Origin: Chlamydomonas sphaeroides
Taxonomy: Eukaryota; Chlorophyta; Chlorophyceae; Chlamydomonadales; Chlamydomonadaceae
NCBI GenBank assembly: GCA_001662425.1
Contig: BDDC01002243.1
Coordinates: forward strand, 1,002-14,876
Direction of reading: 5' to 3'
DNA: 13,875 nt
Numbering within the stretch: position 1 is the first letter of the stretch; every line of letters starts with the position of its first letter. A model generated the notes under the pieces. It did not search any database. It was not told the DNA's origin and was given only the letters and a program-made list of their open reading frames with translations. Positions 1 through 9,100 of this stretch are shown piece by piece. The position numbers and the translations under genes were made by a program.

Positions 1-1895
1 TGGCGGAGTTGATGCCGTCCGCGCCCACCACCAGCCGTGCCGCCACGCTGCGCTGGCCGCCGCGGAAGTGCACCACCGCCAGCCGGGCGGCCGGGCGGGC
101 GCCGCCACCGGCGCCCTCGCCCTCGCCGGCGGCCAGCGGCCCGCCGTCGCCTGCGCCGCCACCGCCCTCCGCGCCCCACACCTCCTCATACCTGCGGCAG
201 CGGCAGCACGGGCGCGAGCCGGTTGCGCTGGCCTGGCCCCGGGGGGGCGGCCCAGCCCCCTGCGGCCCCCCGTGTTGCGGAGTGGCGCTGCACACCCGGC
301 TGGTGCCGCCAGGGGGGAAGCCGCCGCTGTTTGTCCTCCTGGTCCCTGCCTGGCCTGCAGCGGCTGCCCCCGGCTGCCCCCGGCTTCCCCCGGCTGCCCC
401 AGGCCGCTGGTCGCCACACACACACACACACACAGAGGGCCGCACCGCACCCGGTGGCCGCGTGGCCGGTGTGGATCGCCTCGTCCGGCAGCAGCGAGGC
501 CAGCGCGTCCTGCACCTGCTCGCGTGGGCGACGGGGTGGCGGGAGGGCAAGCCTGGGCGGCGTGTGGGCTGGACGAGACTAACGCGCAGATCCCCGCTGG
601 GGGGGCCCGGGCACGCCCGGCTATGCCTTGCTTTCTGGCTGCACCGCATGCTCCCGCTGTGGTCCCTGCTGCCTCCTGCCCCTCCCCCTCCCATCCCCTG
701 GCCTCATGCTGGCCGCCCCTGCTGGCCCCTGCCCCTCCCGCCCCCGACATCACGAGCAACAAAAGGCGACATCAAGGGAACCGGACGGCGCCATTTCCCG
801 CCCGCTCCGCCTCGCGGCCTTGACCCAGCGCGCTCACCACCCTCACCCCTGCACACCCCTCGCCCTCTCTTCCCTTCCCTCCCGCCCCCCGCACCTGCGC
901 CCAGCGGATGGTGGTCATCTGCATCTCCCCCGCGTCGCGCTCAACGGCGTGCGGCTGCAGCCCCGGCGGCAGGAAGCGGATCAGCGTGTGGCGGTTCACC
1001 ACACCGCGCCGCCTGGGGGAGGGGGCAGCGGGGCCGGGGATAGGCCGGGGGGTGCGGCTCGGCGCGTGGCGCCACCGGCCCATTGTTACGTGTAAGAGGT
1101 CATCCTTGGATTGTCTGTCTTTCACACGTTACGCCCATCGCGACCCGTCCCCTGCGCGCCCCTCGGCACGCCGCGCTGCCTGTGCTGCACCCCGCGGGCT
1201 CCCCTGCCGCGCACCGGATCTCGTCGGGCTGCCGAGAGTGTGCCAGAGGGCTGCAGGTCTCTGCTGCGGGTGCATGAAGCCCTTTCCCCCCGCCCCGCCC
1301 CGCGCCACCTCCCTGGCTGCGCACCGGATCTCGTCGGGCAGGGCGGGGTGCAGGTCGCCCAGAGCCGCGAGCGCGTTGGGGCCCTACCGGTTGGCGCATC
1401 GGGCGGACCGCGGGACCATGACGCGGGGGGGGGGGGCACCTTGTCGGCGGCAAGGTCAAGGCCCGACCCGGAGGGCGAGCGGCGCCTGAGCGCGAGCGGC
1501 GCCGGCCCGGGGGGGCAGGGCGGGGCGGGCGCAGGGGCCCCTGTTCGGTGCGCCGGCTGCCTGTGCCGCTGCGCCTGGCCGCTCCTGCGCCCACCTGGCC
1601 GATCATGGTGCTGGTCTCGGTCCGCAGCACCCTGCTCGCCTCGTACACGTGCGCGTCCAGGCCGCGGCGGCGCAGGCCTGGCGCGGGCGCGGGAGGGTGC
1701 GGGAGCGCTCGGCGGGGCAGCAGCGGAGTCGGCACGAGTCGGCTGGGGGCCTCGAGGCACGGCGCGAGCAGCGGGCCGCAGGATGGAGCTGGTAGCGCGT
1801 CGCAGCGCCTTACCGGCTGCCAGCGCGAGGCCGCCAAGGCCCCCGCCCACGATGGCGATGTCGACGACGGGCAGCTGCGAGGTCGTTTGCGCCAT
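1..1895 (-). CDS. Class A FAD-dependent monooxygenase, N-terminal half (3' end cut by the window edge)
   Basis: This is the FAD-binding half of an aromatic-ring-hydroxylase-like monooxygenase (zeaxanthin epoxidase / salicylate hydroxylase superfamily), which uses NAD(P)H and O2 to oxidise an unidentified substrate. I rebuilt six exons on the minus strand: 1895-1814, 1677-1595, 1383-1325, 1012-895, 515-451 and 191-1. All junctions are GT/AG and in phase. The 199 visible residues begin MAQTTSQLPVVDIAIVGGG. The Rossmann dinucleotide motif GGGLGG lies at residues 17-22, and VYEAS follows with Glu40, the usual ribose-binding acid. The conserved motif GADGINSA is at 192-199, the last codons in the window. 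A Gly/Ala/Glu-rich insert (about 140-172) precedes it. No transit peptide is obvious, since the Rossmann strand starts at residue 10. Exon 3 is only 59 nt, and its donor lies in a 20-bp repeat, so the exon 3-4 junction is the least certain. The family call is strong; the substrate is unknown. Confidence 0.85.
414..434. repeat. CA dinucleotide microsatellite in an intron
   Basis: An uninterrupted run of about ten CA units (TG on the coding strand) starts some 16 bases after the donor of intron 5 of the left monooxygenase gene. It lies wholly within the 259-bp intron (192-450), so length changes there should not alter the protein. Confidence 0.85.
1209..1338. repeat. 20-bp direct repeat (1209-1228 and 1319-1338) duplicating an exon end and splice donor
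   Basis: The 20-mer GCGCACCGGATCTCGTCGGG occurs twice, exactly 110 bp apart. On the minus strand each copy reads PDEIR followed by the same donor, ATCCG|GTGCGC. Copy 1319-1338 is the end of exon 3 of the left monooxygenase. Copy 1209-1228 lies inside the following intron and is preceded by CAG. The surrounding sequence is not obviously duplicated. Confidence 0.9.
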
Positions 1896-2472
1896 CGCGA
1901 CCGGGGCTCAGTGCTACTGCAGCTTTTGAATTCCGAGTTCGCTTTGAATGTTGTGGCTCCAAGGTCAAGTCGCGGCGAAGAGCGTCTCACGAACTGAATC
2001 GTCGGTGAGCACGTGAAACCCTTTGGACGGCCGGAAGCGCTCCCACTAGAACGAGCAGCTGTAACATGAGTCGAGTGCGCGGCGCATGCCGAAATGCGTG
2101 TGTTCAGGTTTCCCGCCAGAAGGGACTCAACGGGTCATGAATGTGAGGGGTTGCTGGCGTGGATTTCCGGGCACGCCTCTCTTCACCCCTGGAACCCTCC
2201 GGTGTTCCCGGCGCATGCCACGCAGCTCGGCGCTCGTCCGTCCGGATGCACAGCTGCATTCTTGGATGTCGTGAATATAGGACCCTTGGGTGTCGTGAAT
2301 ATAGGACCCTTGAACTGTGTCCCCACAGACGTCCAAGGACTTGCTGCTGCCCTCGGGTAGGCAGGGTGGCGGTCGGAGTCAGACGCAAGCGGCGCGCGGC
2401 TGAGCACACCGTAGGCCCTCCTCCATACACACCCCTAGGGTAAGCGGCTTCCGCAGATCGAGTTGTACGTCT
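1896..2472 (-). promoter_or_regulatory. Probable 5' UTR and promoter region of the left monooxygenase gene
   Basis: This stretch lies between the probable petC poly(A) signal (2473-2477) and the monooxygenase ATG at 1895. I see no protein-coding exon. It contains a palindromic CACGTG (G-box-like) at 2010-2015, about 115 bases upstream of the ATG, and a 24-bp tandem repeat at 2267-2312. It is less GC-rich than the genes around it. No convincing TATA box was identified. The promoter role is inferred from position. Confidence 0.4.
2267..2312. repeat. 24-bp tandem repeat, 1.9 copies, upstream of the left monooxygenase
   Basis: The unit TGTCGTGAATATAGGACCCT followed by TGGG occupies 2267-2290. 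It is repeated without change for its first 22 bases at 2291-2312. The unit is much more AT-rich than the surroundings and lies about 375-415 bases upstream of the monooxygenase start codon. Confidence 0.95.
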
Positions 2473-2477
2473 TTACA
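2473..2477 (-). terminator. Probable poly(A) signal TGTAA of petC
   Basis: On the minus strand this reads TGTAA, the usual chlorophyte polyadenylation signal. It is about 475 bases past the petC stop codon and is the only TGTAA I found between the stop and this point. The implied 3' UTR spans roughly 2952 to 2455. Confidence 0.55.
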
Positions 2478-2952
2478 GCGCCAGGGAGCGGTGTCGGGAG
2501 GGCGAGCACAGCCTTCCCCCGAAGCGCAACCGACGTGCGGCTCGATGCCGCTGTACACCCAATGCAGCATCTGCTTGTCTTCTCACCCAACTGACCGGCG
2601 CCCACGCCGCGCCGTCGGGTCCCCGCCACAGGGCGCGCGTAGACGGCGCACCCGCAGCCCCGAAATACCCATACACCCGCAGGCGCCGCGCCACCGACCC
2701 ACATCAGCAGGTCACCGGGCGCGCGGTCAACCTGCCACCGCATCCACCGTCGCTCCTCGCCTGCCCCCACGCGCAGGCGCAGGCCCACACACGCACTGCG
2801 AGCGTGCGCCGTTCAACGCCAACGCGGGAGGGGCTCCTCAAACAAATAGAGGCTCCCCTAAAAACGCATCACGCCGGACGCCGGCACGCGCCGTTCGAGC
2901 GAAGCAAGCTACCATCGGTCCCGTCGCCGGGCTCCTCCGAAATGGCAGCTGT
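2478..2952 (-). other. Probable 3' UTR of petC
   Basis: This is non-coding sequence between the petC stop codon and the TGTAA signal. Open frames on both strands run through it, but none resembles a protein I recognise and none joins in phase to a neighbouring exon. Assignment as 3' UTR rests on position and the TGTAA. Confidence 0.5.
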
Positions 2953-4107
2953 TTACGCCCACCAGGGCTCCAGGCCAGTGCGGAAGTCAGTCTCCGTCCA
3001 GGTCGAGAAGGTGACCAGGTCGGTGTCCGAGACCTCGCAGTGCGCCAGGGCCAGCGACTGCGGGGGTGGATGGGTTGGGAGAGGCGGGAGACGAGTGAAG
3101 CAGGTGGACGATACACGGCTGGGATGCATCCGCGCCCAGCAACGTTGGGCTGTTGGTCAATGCGTATGGTGACGCGCATTACACGATGCGGCTGCTCACC
3201 AGGGGGGCGGGGCCACGGATGACCTTGCCCTCAGCGTTGTACTGAGAGCCGTGGCACGGGCACTTGAACTTGTTCTCGGCCTGCACGTCAACGCGCGAGC
3301 AATTCTCTCGTCGGCATACGAACGCAGCGAGGCACGGCTAGCGCAGAACAGCACGTGAGCGGCCCGAGGATCCTTTCGTCGCGGGCGACTTACACCAACC
3401 CACGGGACGACGCAGCCCAGGTGAGTGCACACGGCGTTCAGGCCGTACTTCTCGATGTTGCCATCGTTGGTCACAATCAGGTAGGTCGGGTCACCCTGCG
3501 AAGAACCAAGGGGCGTTGATGACCACGAAGCGTGCGCGTTTGCAGCTGGCAAGCCACCTAGTCTGCGCTTCGCTAGTCGCCTACCTTCAGGCCCTGGGTC
3601 AGCGAGCGGTCGCCGATCTGGTGGGTCTTCAGCCACTCGGCCTTCTTCACGTCGTTGCCGAGCGCGTCCTTGGCGGCCTGGCCGCCGGAGCCACCGCCAG
3701 CGCTGCAGAGATGGGAGCGTAAGGATACAAATTGTCAGCGGCCGGCGACGTGGTTCGGTTCTCGCCACTCGTGGTGGCCGCGGTCTGCAAGCCGAATCCA
3801 CCGACGAGCGACGGCCAACGCGATTGTGCGCAGGACACCTCGCCCGATTGAGTAGCTGCGTGCAAATTTAGCTGAGATGTGCGAAGTGCCCGTACCTGGG
3901 GGGCACGAAGAACGACGCGAAGCCATAGGCCATGTAGCTGGCGGGCAGGCCAACGCCACCCGCGAGCGCCAGGTTCATGAGGTTACGCTTGTTCATGTCC
4001 GGCACCTCCGAGGAGACGGCGGCAGCGCGCACCACGGGCATGGCGCGCGAGCGGCGAGCAGAGCTCGCCTTGGCCGGAGCGGCCGCGCGGCGGGACAGAA
4101 GGGCCAT
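2953..4107 (-). CDS. petC: Cytochrome b6f complex Rieske iron-sulfur subunit, chloroplast precursor
   Basis: The product carries the high-potential [2Fe-2S] cluster that takes electrons from plastoquinol and passes them to cytochrome f at the thylakoid lumen face. Five exons (4107-3896, 3702-3585, 3495-3394, 3280-3200, 3057-2953) join in phase to a 205-residue precursor, about the length of known green-algal PetC. An Arg/Ala/Ser-rich transit peptide covers about residues 1-29, with cleavage probably near RAAAVSSEVPDMNKR. A transmembrane helix at about 42-68 is followed by a Gly-rich hinge (about 69-81). Cluster ligands are visible in CTHLGC (Cys133, His135) and CPCHGS (Cys151, His154). Cys138 and Cys153 form the family disulfide. 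The C-terminus is TETDFRTGLEPWWA. The start at 4107 is chosen because MALLSRRAAAP fits known PetC transit peptides. Retention of the last intron would append five residues after APL and hit a stop, losing the last 34 residues. Confidence 0.97.
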
Positions 4108-4330
4108 GGTCGTGGTGTGTGAAGTGCGGCTCAGGGGGTGTAGTTGCACGCGACAAGAGCGCTGTTGCGGTGCGGGGGCGGTGTGCAAGTCCTCCGAAGA
4201 TGAGGCGCCGTACCCTCATCCTCTAGGCAACTTTCTACTCCCAGAACCCTGCCCCATCAGAGCCACAAGCTCGCAAAAGCAGCCTCCGCATTTTGCGCCT
4301 ACAGCGCCGCGGGCGTCTTTACAAATGGGG
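4108..4330 (-). promoter_or_regulatory. petC 5' UTR and proximal promoter
   Basis: The sequence directly upstream of the petC ATG must contain its 5' leader and promoter. Most of it (4124-4274) has a diverged inverted copy at 5514-5685. No TATA box or other classical element stands out, so the boundaries are arbitrary. Confidence 0.45.
4124..4274 (+). repeat. Left arm of a diverged inverted repeat, next to the petC start codon
   Basis: Read on the plus strand, 4124-4216 aligns without gaps to the minus strand of 5685-5593, with about 68 of 93 bases identical. 4238-4274 aligns to 5550-5514, with about 28 of 37 identical. The intervening 21 bases (4217-4237) correspond to 42 unaligned bases in the other arm. 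The arm begins 17 bases upstream of the petC ATG and so overlaps its presumed 5' UTR. Confidence 0.75.
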
Positions 4331-5513
4331 TGACCCTGTGATGGGCGCGGACTGGTCCACGTCAACGTGTGTGGCGAGGCCCGGCCACGTCTTCAAGCTG
4401 CGCTATCCGAACTTTCAAGCCGGCACACATATGGGCCGCAGCGATCCGTGCGTACACGCTCCGGGGCATGGTCGCAGTGTAGAACCTGCTCGTCGTCACC
4501 GTCGGGACAAAGCCAGCGCGGTCAATTCCTCTGGGACGTCGTGCAGGGCTTGGGGTAAGCAGGACAGGATGACGCCAGCTGAGCCCTGGTGCCGTGGCCA
4601 AGTTTGCGGGGCGCCGGGGAAGCGACGGGAAGCGAACCCTCCGCGTGCAGGCCCTTGAGGGGCAAGGTGGTGGGGCACCCTGCACGCGCCTGCACGAGCG
4701 GAGCGCAAAGCCTGCAATGTGTGCTGCCGTGCCTTACCACGTGGCGTCCAGGCTCCTCCGGATCCCCGCATGCCCTGTGCGCGCACGGCTTGCGGTGCCT
4801 GCAGCCCTCCTGTCTGCAGCTGCAGCGTGGACGGGGTACAGACGCGCGGAACACGTTGGCGTGGCGACCACCGCACGGAGGGCCTGCCACCCCACGGAGC
4901 TGGGACCTCCCAGCCGCACCTGCCCCACCTGGCCGTGCTCCCGTGTGCTGCTGGCTTCGCTTTACTTCAATCAGGCTCGCCCCCTGGGCCCTGGCCCCAT
5001 CCTGCTCTGGCCCGCGTGCTGCGTCCCACGCCGGGGCTACGGCCGCGTGCCATGTCCTTGCCATGCTGCCCAGCCGCGACATTGACCAGCGTTGACCAGC
5101 GCACTGGCTGCCCCGGGGCCCCAGCTGTCCGCGCAACGTGCTGCATGCAGCAGGCGTGGTGCCTGGGTGCAGGAGCGGCGCAGGCAAGCCGGGGGCGGCG
5201 GCCGACACGGGGGAAGGGGGGGCGCGTCCTAGGGGCCGTCTACGGGGGGACGCCACCATGGGCAAGTCCTGGGCTGGGTGCAGGGGCGGCGGCCGCTGCA
5301 GCGGAGGGCCGCGCGCGGCGCGGGACAGTAGGGCCACGTCGGCCGTGGAGCGTGGCAGCAGGTGTGTGTGGCGAGCAGCATTGCGTGACCCCAACGACCT
5401 CGCGATCACCGGCCCTCCCCGCCCAGGGTCCCAGGTGCCGCAGCCGCCAGGGACACGCCGCCTGGCAGCCTGGCTTGGCGCCCTCCCGTGCAGCACTGTG
5501 TGCTGTGCGCGGC
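4275..5513. other. Unassigned GC-rich spacer between the inverted-repeat arms
   Basis: These 1.2 kb stay open in long frames on both strands, for example 5838-4522 on the minus strand and 4719-5567 on the plus strand. None of the translations resembles a protein I recognise, there is no transposase signature, and the composition is what a GC-rich shadow frame looks like. A short 10-bp tandem duplication (TTGACCAGCG twice) lies at 5082-5101. This could be intergenic DNA, the inside of a non-autonomous mobile element or an unknown gene; I cannot decide. Confidence 0.4.
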
Positions 5514-5685
5514 GCACGCTTGTGGCCCCCGCGGGGCAGGGCTCGGGGAGCTGATAACGAATCATAAATCCGTTACAAGGGGCGGCATCCACAGGGCACG
5601 GCGGCTCATCTTTGGGGCATGTGTACACCGGCCCCGTGCCGCTACCGTGCTCTGATCGCATGTTCCTGCCCCTCTTGAGGCGCAC
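5514..5685 (-). repeat. Right arm of a diverged inverted repeat
   Basis: This is the inverted counterpart of 4124-4274 (aligned blocks 5685-5593 and 5550-5514 on the minus strand). It has 42 bases (5592-5551) where the left arm has 21. That extra segment contains the TGTAA at 5577-5573 that probably ends the transcript of the NmrA-like gene. Confidence 0.75.
5573..5577 (-). terminator. Probable poly(A) signal TGTAA of the NmrA-like gene
   Basis: TGTAA on the minus strand lies about 578 bases beyond the stop codon at 6155 and is the first TGTAA I found downstream. It sits in an AT-richer patch inside the right inverted-repeat arm. Confidence 0.5.
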
Positions 5686-6154
5686 GCCGCACATAGCCAG
5701 CGCTGCCCTCCGGACCCTACACTCGCCGCCGCCCCCCACAGGCGCCGCCCCCACAGGCGCCGCCACCCGACCTCTCCCCGCCGTCGCCGCATGGTTGTGC
5801 TCGCTAGCGGCCGGTACCCCGCCACAACGCCACCGCATCCGTCCTCCGCCCCCGCAAGCTGCGCAGGGGGTCAGTTAGCATATGTACTGCCGTGCCTGCG
5901 TGGTGCCGTACCTCGCCGTACACCTGGTTTTAATGTACACCTCAGTTATACCTCCCCTGGTACACCTAGCTCGCGACGGCGCGCCGTTGGCCGCCCCGCC
6001 GCCCCGCCACCAGCAACTGGCACCCCCTGCAATCCCTGAGCCCACAGCAACAACGGCCCGTGACCTCCATCACCTCAATCACCCACGCCACACCCGGATG
6101 TCCCTCCCTCCGCGACTTGGGCCAGCACGAGCACGCGCCCGCTTCGCCTTGGCC
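5578..6154 (-). other. Probable 3' UTR of the NmrA-like gene
   Basis: Non-coding sequence runs from the stop codon to the TGTAA signal. It overlaps the right inverted-repeat arm up to 5685. A 14-bp CAGGCGCCGCC-type unit is doubled near 5739-5763. I see no exon here. Confidence 0.45.
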
Positions 6155-9100
6155 TCACTGCGGCGCCGCCTTGGTGGCCGCCCCCGCAGCCTGCGGGGGG
6201 CTGCCTGCGAGGGGCTGAGGATGAGGATGCTGCTGTTGGATGCCTGCGGTGGTGAAGGCGATGCCGTCCTCAAAGGTGCGGGCGGGGTCGGCCCATCCGG
6301 TGAGGTCCAGGAACTCGGCAAAGGTGAGCATGCCGGGGAACTGCGGGGTGGTGCGGGGAGGCGCCGGCGGGAGAGGAGGGGAGAGAGGGGCGGGGTGAGG
6401 GTGAGGGGGAGAGGGGCGGGTTGCCGCAACACCACGTGAAACCCCTCTCCTGCCCTCCCCTCCGCCGGACCTGCTTGCGGCACGCCGCCACGTCAGCCTT
6501 GTAGCCGCGCTCCGACAGGAACCTGCGTGGCAAGCCGGCAGCGTACTGTAGTGTACGGCATACGACACGGGGAAGGAGCCCTTGCGCGGGCCCTCCACGT
6601 GCCTTTCCCTCCCGCCTTCCCCCGCTCGTCCCCACCGCGCGATGCGGTACACGTCGCGCGCGATGAACCAGAACGGCCACGCGGGCGCCCGCCGGTGCGC
6701 CACGGGCCGGCCCTGCACCTGCGCACCGGCGTAAGGGGGGGGGCGAGGGGTTGGGAGGCAGGCCGTGGCGTGGCACGCAAGGATCGGGAGAGGGGTTGGA
6801 GCCAGGCCGTGGCGTGGCACGGAAGGCGCATGGCGGCGAGCCAAATACCTGGCCACAGCTAGCCAAGGCCCCGCAGCGGCCCCTTGCGTGCGGTCTGCCC
6901 GACGCTCCGCAGCCCTACACAGCAACCCCAGCCCCACCTTGGCGAACGCGGCGCACATCTGCTCCGGCGTCAGCTCGTCGCCCGCCAGCTCCAGCGCCCG
7001 CAGCCGCAGCGGGGCGGCGCCCGGGGCCGAGCCGGGCAGCGAGGCCAGCGGTACGTCCGCCCCTCCCGCCGCCAGCAGCGTGCCGGCGGCCAGGCCCAGG
7101 TCGCGGGCGGCCACCAGCTGCAGGGGCCTGTGGGGGGGGGGTCGGGGGAGGGGTTGGCGGAGGGGGCACGAGGGGTGAGGGAGGAGCCAATTTGGGGCCG
7201 GGCTATGTCTTGTGTTGGGGCTGTCAGGATGTTCGTGTTGTAAGTTGAGTAGGCACGCCCCACGGGGTACGCCAGAGCGTGCGTGATAGGATGGGGTTGC
7301 ACCTTCGGGGGCCGGGCTGGGCCCCGTGCAGGGAAGGGCTCGCTGGTCGGCACCCCATCGCGGCTGCCTCGGGCGTGGACCCACCCTGCGGCAACAGACC
7401 GCCCCGCCCCGCCCGACCGCCGCTGCCCCCACAACCCCCGCAGCCCCCGCCGTGCCCCACAGCCGCTGCCGTGTCCGACCGACCCCGCCGCCTATCGGCC
7501 CCGCCCAGCCCTTGTCTGCCTGCCGGCCCCCGCACCTGTCGCCGGGCGTGCTCCAGGTGAAGGTGCCGCCCAGGATGCCGGGCCGCGTGTAGCGCTTCCA
7601 CAGCTCCTCCATGAACAGCGTGGCCTGGGGAGGAGGGGAGGGAGGGAGGGGACGAGGGGATAGGCGGGCAGGTTCGTGTGTCCATTTTAAAGTTTAAGTA
7701 AACGCCACGTGCGTGTCTTCCAGTGGTAAGTGGAACAGAACCCCACACGCCTTCAATGTTCTCTGTTCCCTTTGCTTCCCGCCCCGTTGTTCGCCTGCCT
7801 CCCGAGCTCCCAACCCCACCTTCCAGCACCTCCTCCACAGGCGGGCCCCCATCCCACACGTTACCCAACCCCCGCTTTTCCCCCACCTGAAGCGCCACCG
7901 TGGGCACCGCCCCCGCCAGCACCTCCTCCACCGCGTGCTTCTGCTCCATCTGACTGATGCCGTACCCGCAGCCGCGGCCGCCGCTGCTGTTGTACATGAT
8001 CAGCTGCACGCCTGTGGTGTACGGCAGTAGGGCACGGCAGCAGTACGTCATGAGTCACGGCGAGGCCCGGCCGAGACGGTCGGCCTCCTCGTCATGCAGG
8101 CCCCACCGCACACAAGGGATGGTGCCACAATGGCAGCGCTGCTTGCTACGAGGGGCGTGATCCCTGCCCCATCCCGCCCCCGCCCCCCGCCCCCCGCCCC
8201 CCGCCCCGCTACTCCGCCCCTCAATGCTGCCCCACCCGCTGCCTTGGCCGCCGCCGCCAGGTGCCGCGCCCGCACCAGCTCCTGCGGGTCGGCGGTGGCG
8301 CCGTCCCTGGCGGGTAGAGGGATGGGAGGAAGGGGAGGGCGAGGGGCAGGGGGTGCTGCGTCTGGACAGCGCGGTGGTCCTGGACGTGCCAGCCCAGCTT
8401 GCTGTCCCCGCGCCCTGTGAGGAACCCCATGTGTCGCCCTATCCCCGCGACGTACACGGCACCCTACCTCCAGGGCCCGCAGCTCGTCGCACCCGCCCGG
8501 CCCCCGCCCTCCTCCCCTTCCCTCCCCGGTCCCCTTCTCCGCTCCCATCCTCCCCTGCCCTCCCCGGCCCCCGCCCCTCCCCTCACTTGGACAGCGCGTG
8601 GCAGTACACGGCGGCGGCGCCCCGCAGCACCCCAGCGAGGGAGGCGGGGTCGTCCAGGTCGCCCGCCACCACCTGGGGGGCGGGCGGGGAAGGCAGCAAC
8701 GCAAAGGAAAGGCATCCAGCAGCTGCCGTCCAACCCCTCCTCCGCTCCCCCCCTGCTGGCACAGCTCTGCGCCCCTGCCCGGTCGCTGCAGCCCACACGC
8801 CCCCGACCCTGCGCCCCCTGCCCGGTCGCTGCAGCCCACACGCCCCCGACCTTGCGCCCCGGCCACCCCAGGGGCCACCCCAGGGGCCACCCCAGGGGCC
8901 ACCCCAGGGGCCACCCACCTGCACGCCCCCCGGCATGCCGGCGGCCGAGGAGCCGCCCGGGTTGCGGCTGACCGCCACCAGGCTGTGCCGCGTGTGGCCG
9001 GGGCCGGCGGCGGACAGCAGGCCCTGCGGCGGCGCGGGGCGGGGGAGGGAGCGGTGCCGGCTCGGAGGCAGGCGCCGAGCGTGGGAGGCGTGGGAGCGCG

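Noticed and set aside
9..1043. A 344-codon plus-strand open frame
   Set aside because: It lies antisense to several well-supported exons and introns of the left monooxygenase and its product is compositionally biased.
1325..1595. The left monooxygenase as a frameshifted pseudogene
   Set aside because: An in-frame TAG and apparent frame change near 1384-1386 first suggested damage, but the TAG is the intron acceptor. With six exons every junction is in phase.
3184..3199. petC ending as PLVSSRIV followed by a stop
   Set aside because: That reading runs into the last intron at a GTGAGC donor. Splicing to 3057 restores the conserved PetC C-terminus ending EPWWA.
4124..5685. A conserved small protein encoded by both inverted-repeat arms (frames share a VRL...DE...LPEPCP...ATS pattern)
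   Set aside because: In the gap-free 27-codon block the 23 differences fall 10, 8 and 5 at codon positions 1, 2 and 3. Selection on a protein would put most at position 3, so the similarity is DNA homology, not a conserved peptide.
4522..5838. A 438-codon open frame on the minus strand between petC and the NmrA-like gene
   Set aside because: The translation is low-complexity (Arg, Ala, Pro, Gly), matches no family I know, and long frames are open on the other strand too. In DNA this GC-rich, stop codons are rare, so length alone is not evidence.
5686..5850. A degenerate petC exon 1 beyond the right repeat arm, on the plus strand
   Set aside because: There is faint resemblance near CATGGTTGTGCTCGCT, but no run long enough to separate it from GC-rich chance similarity.
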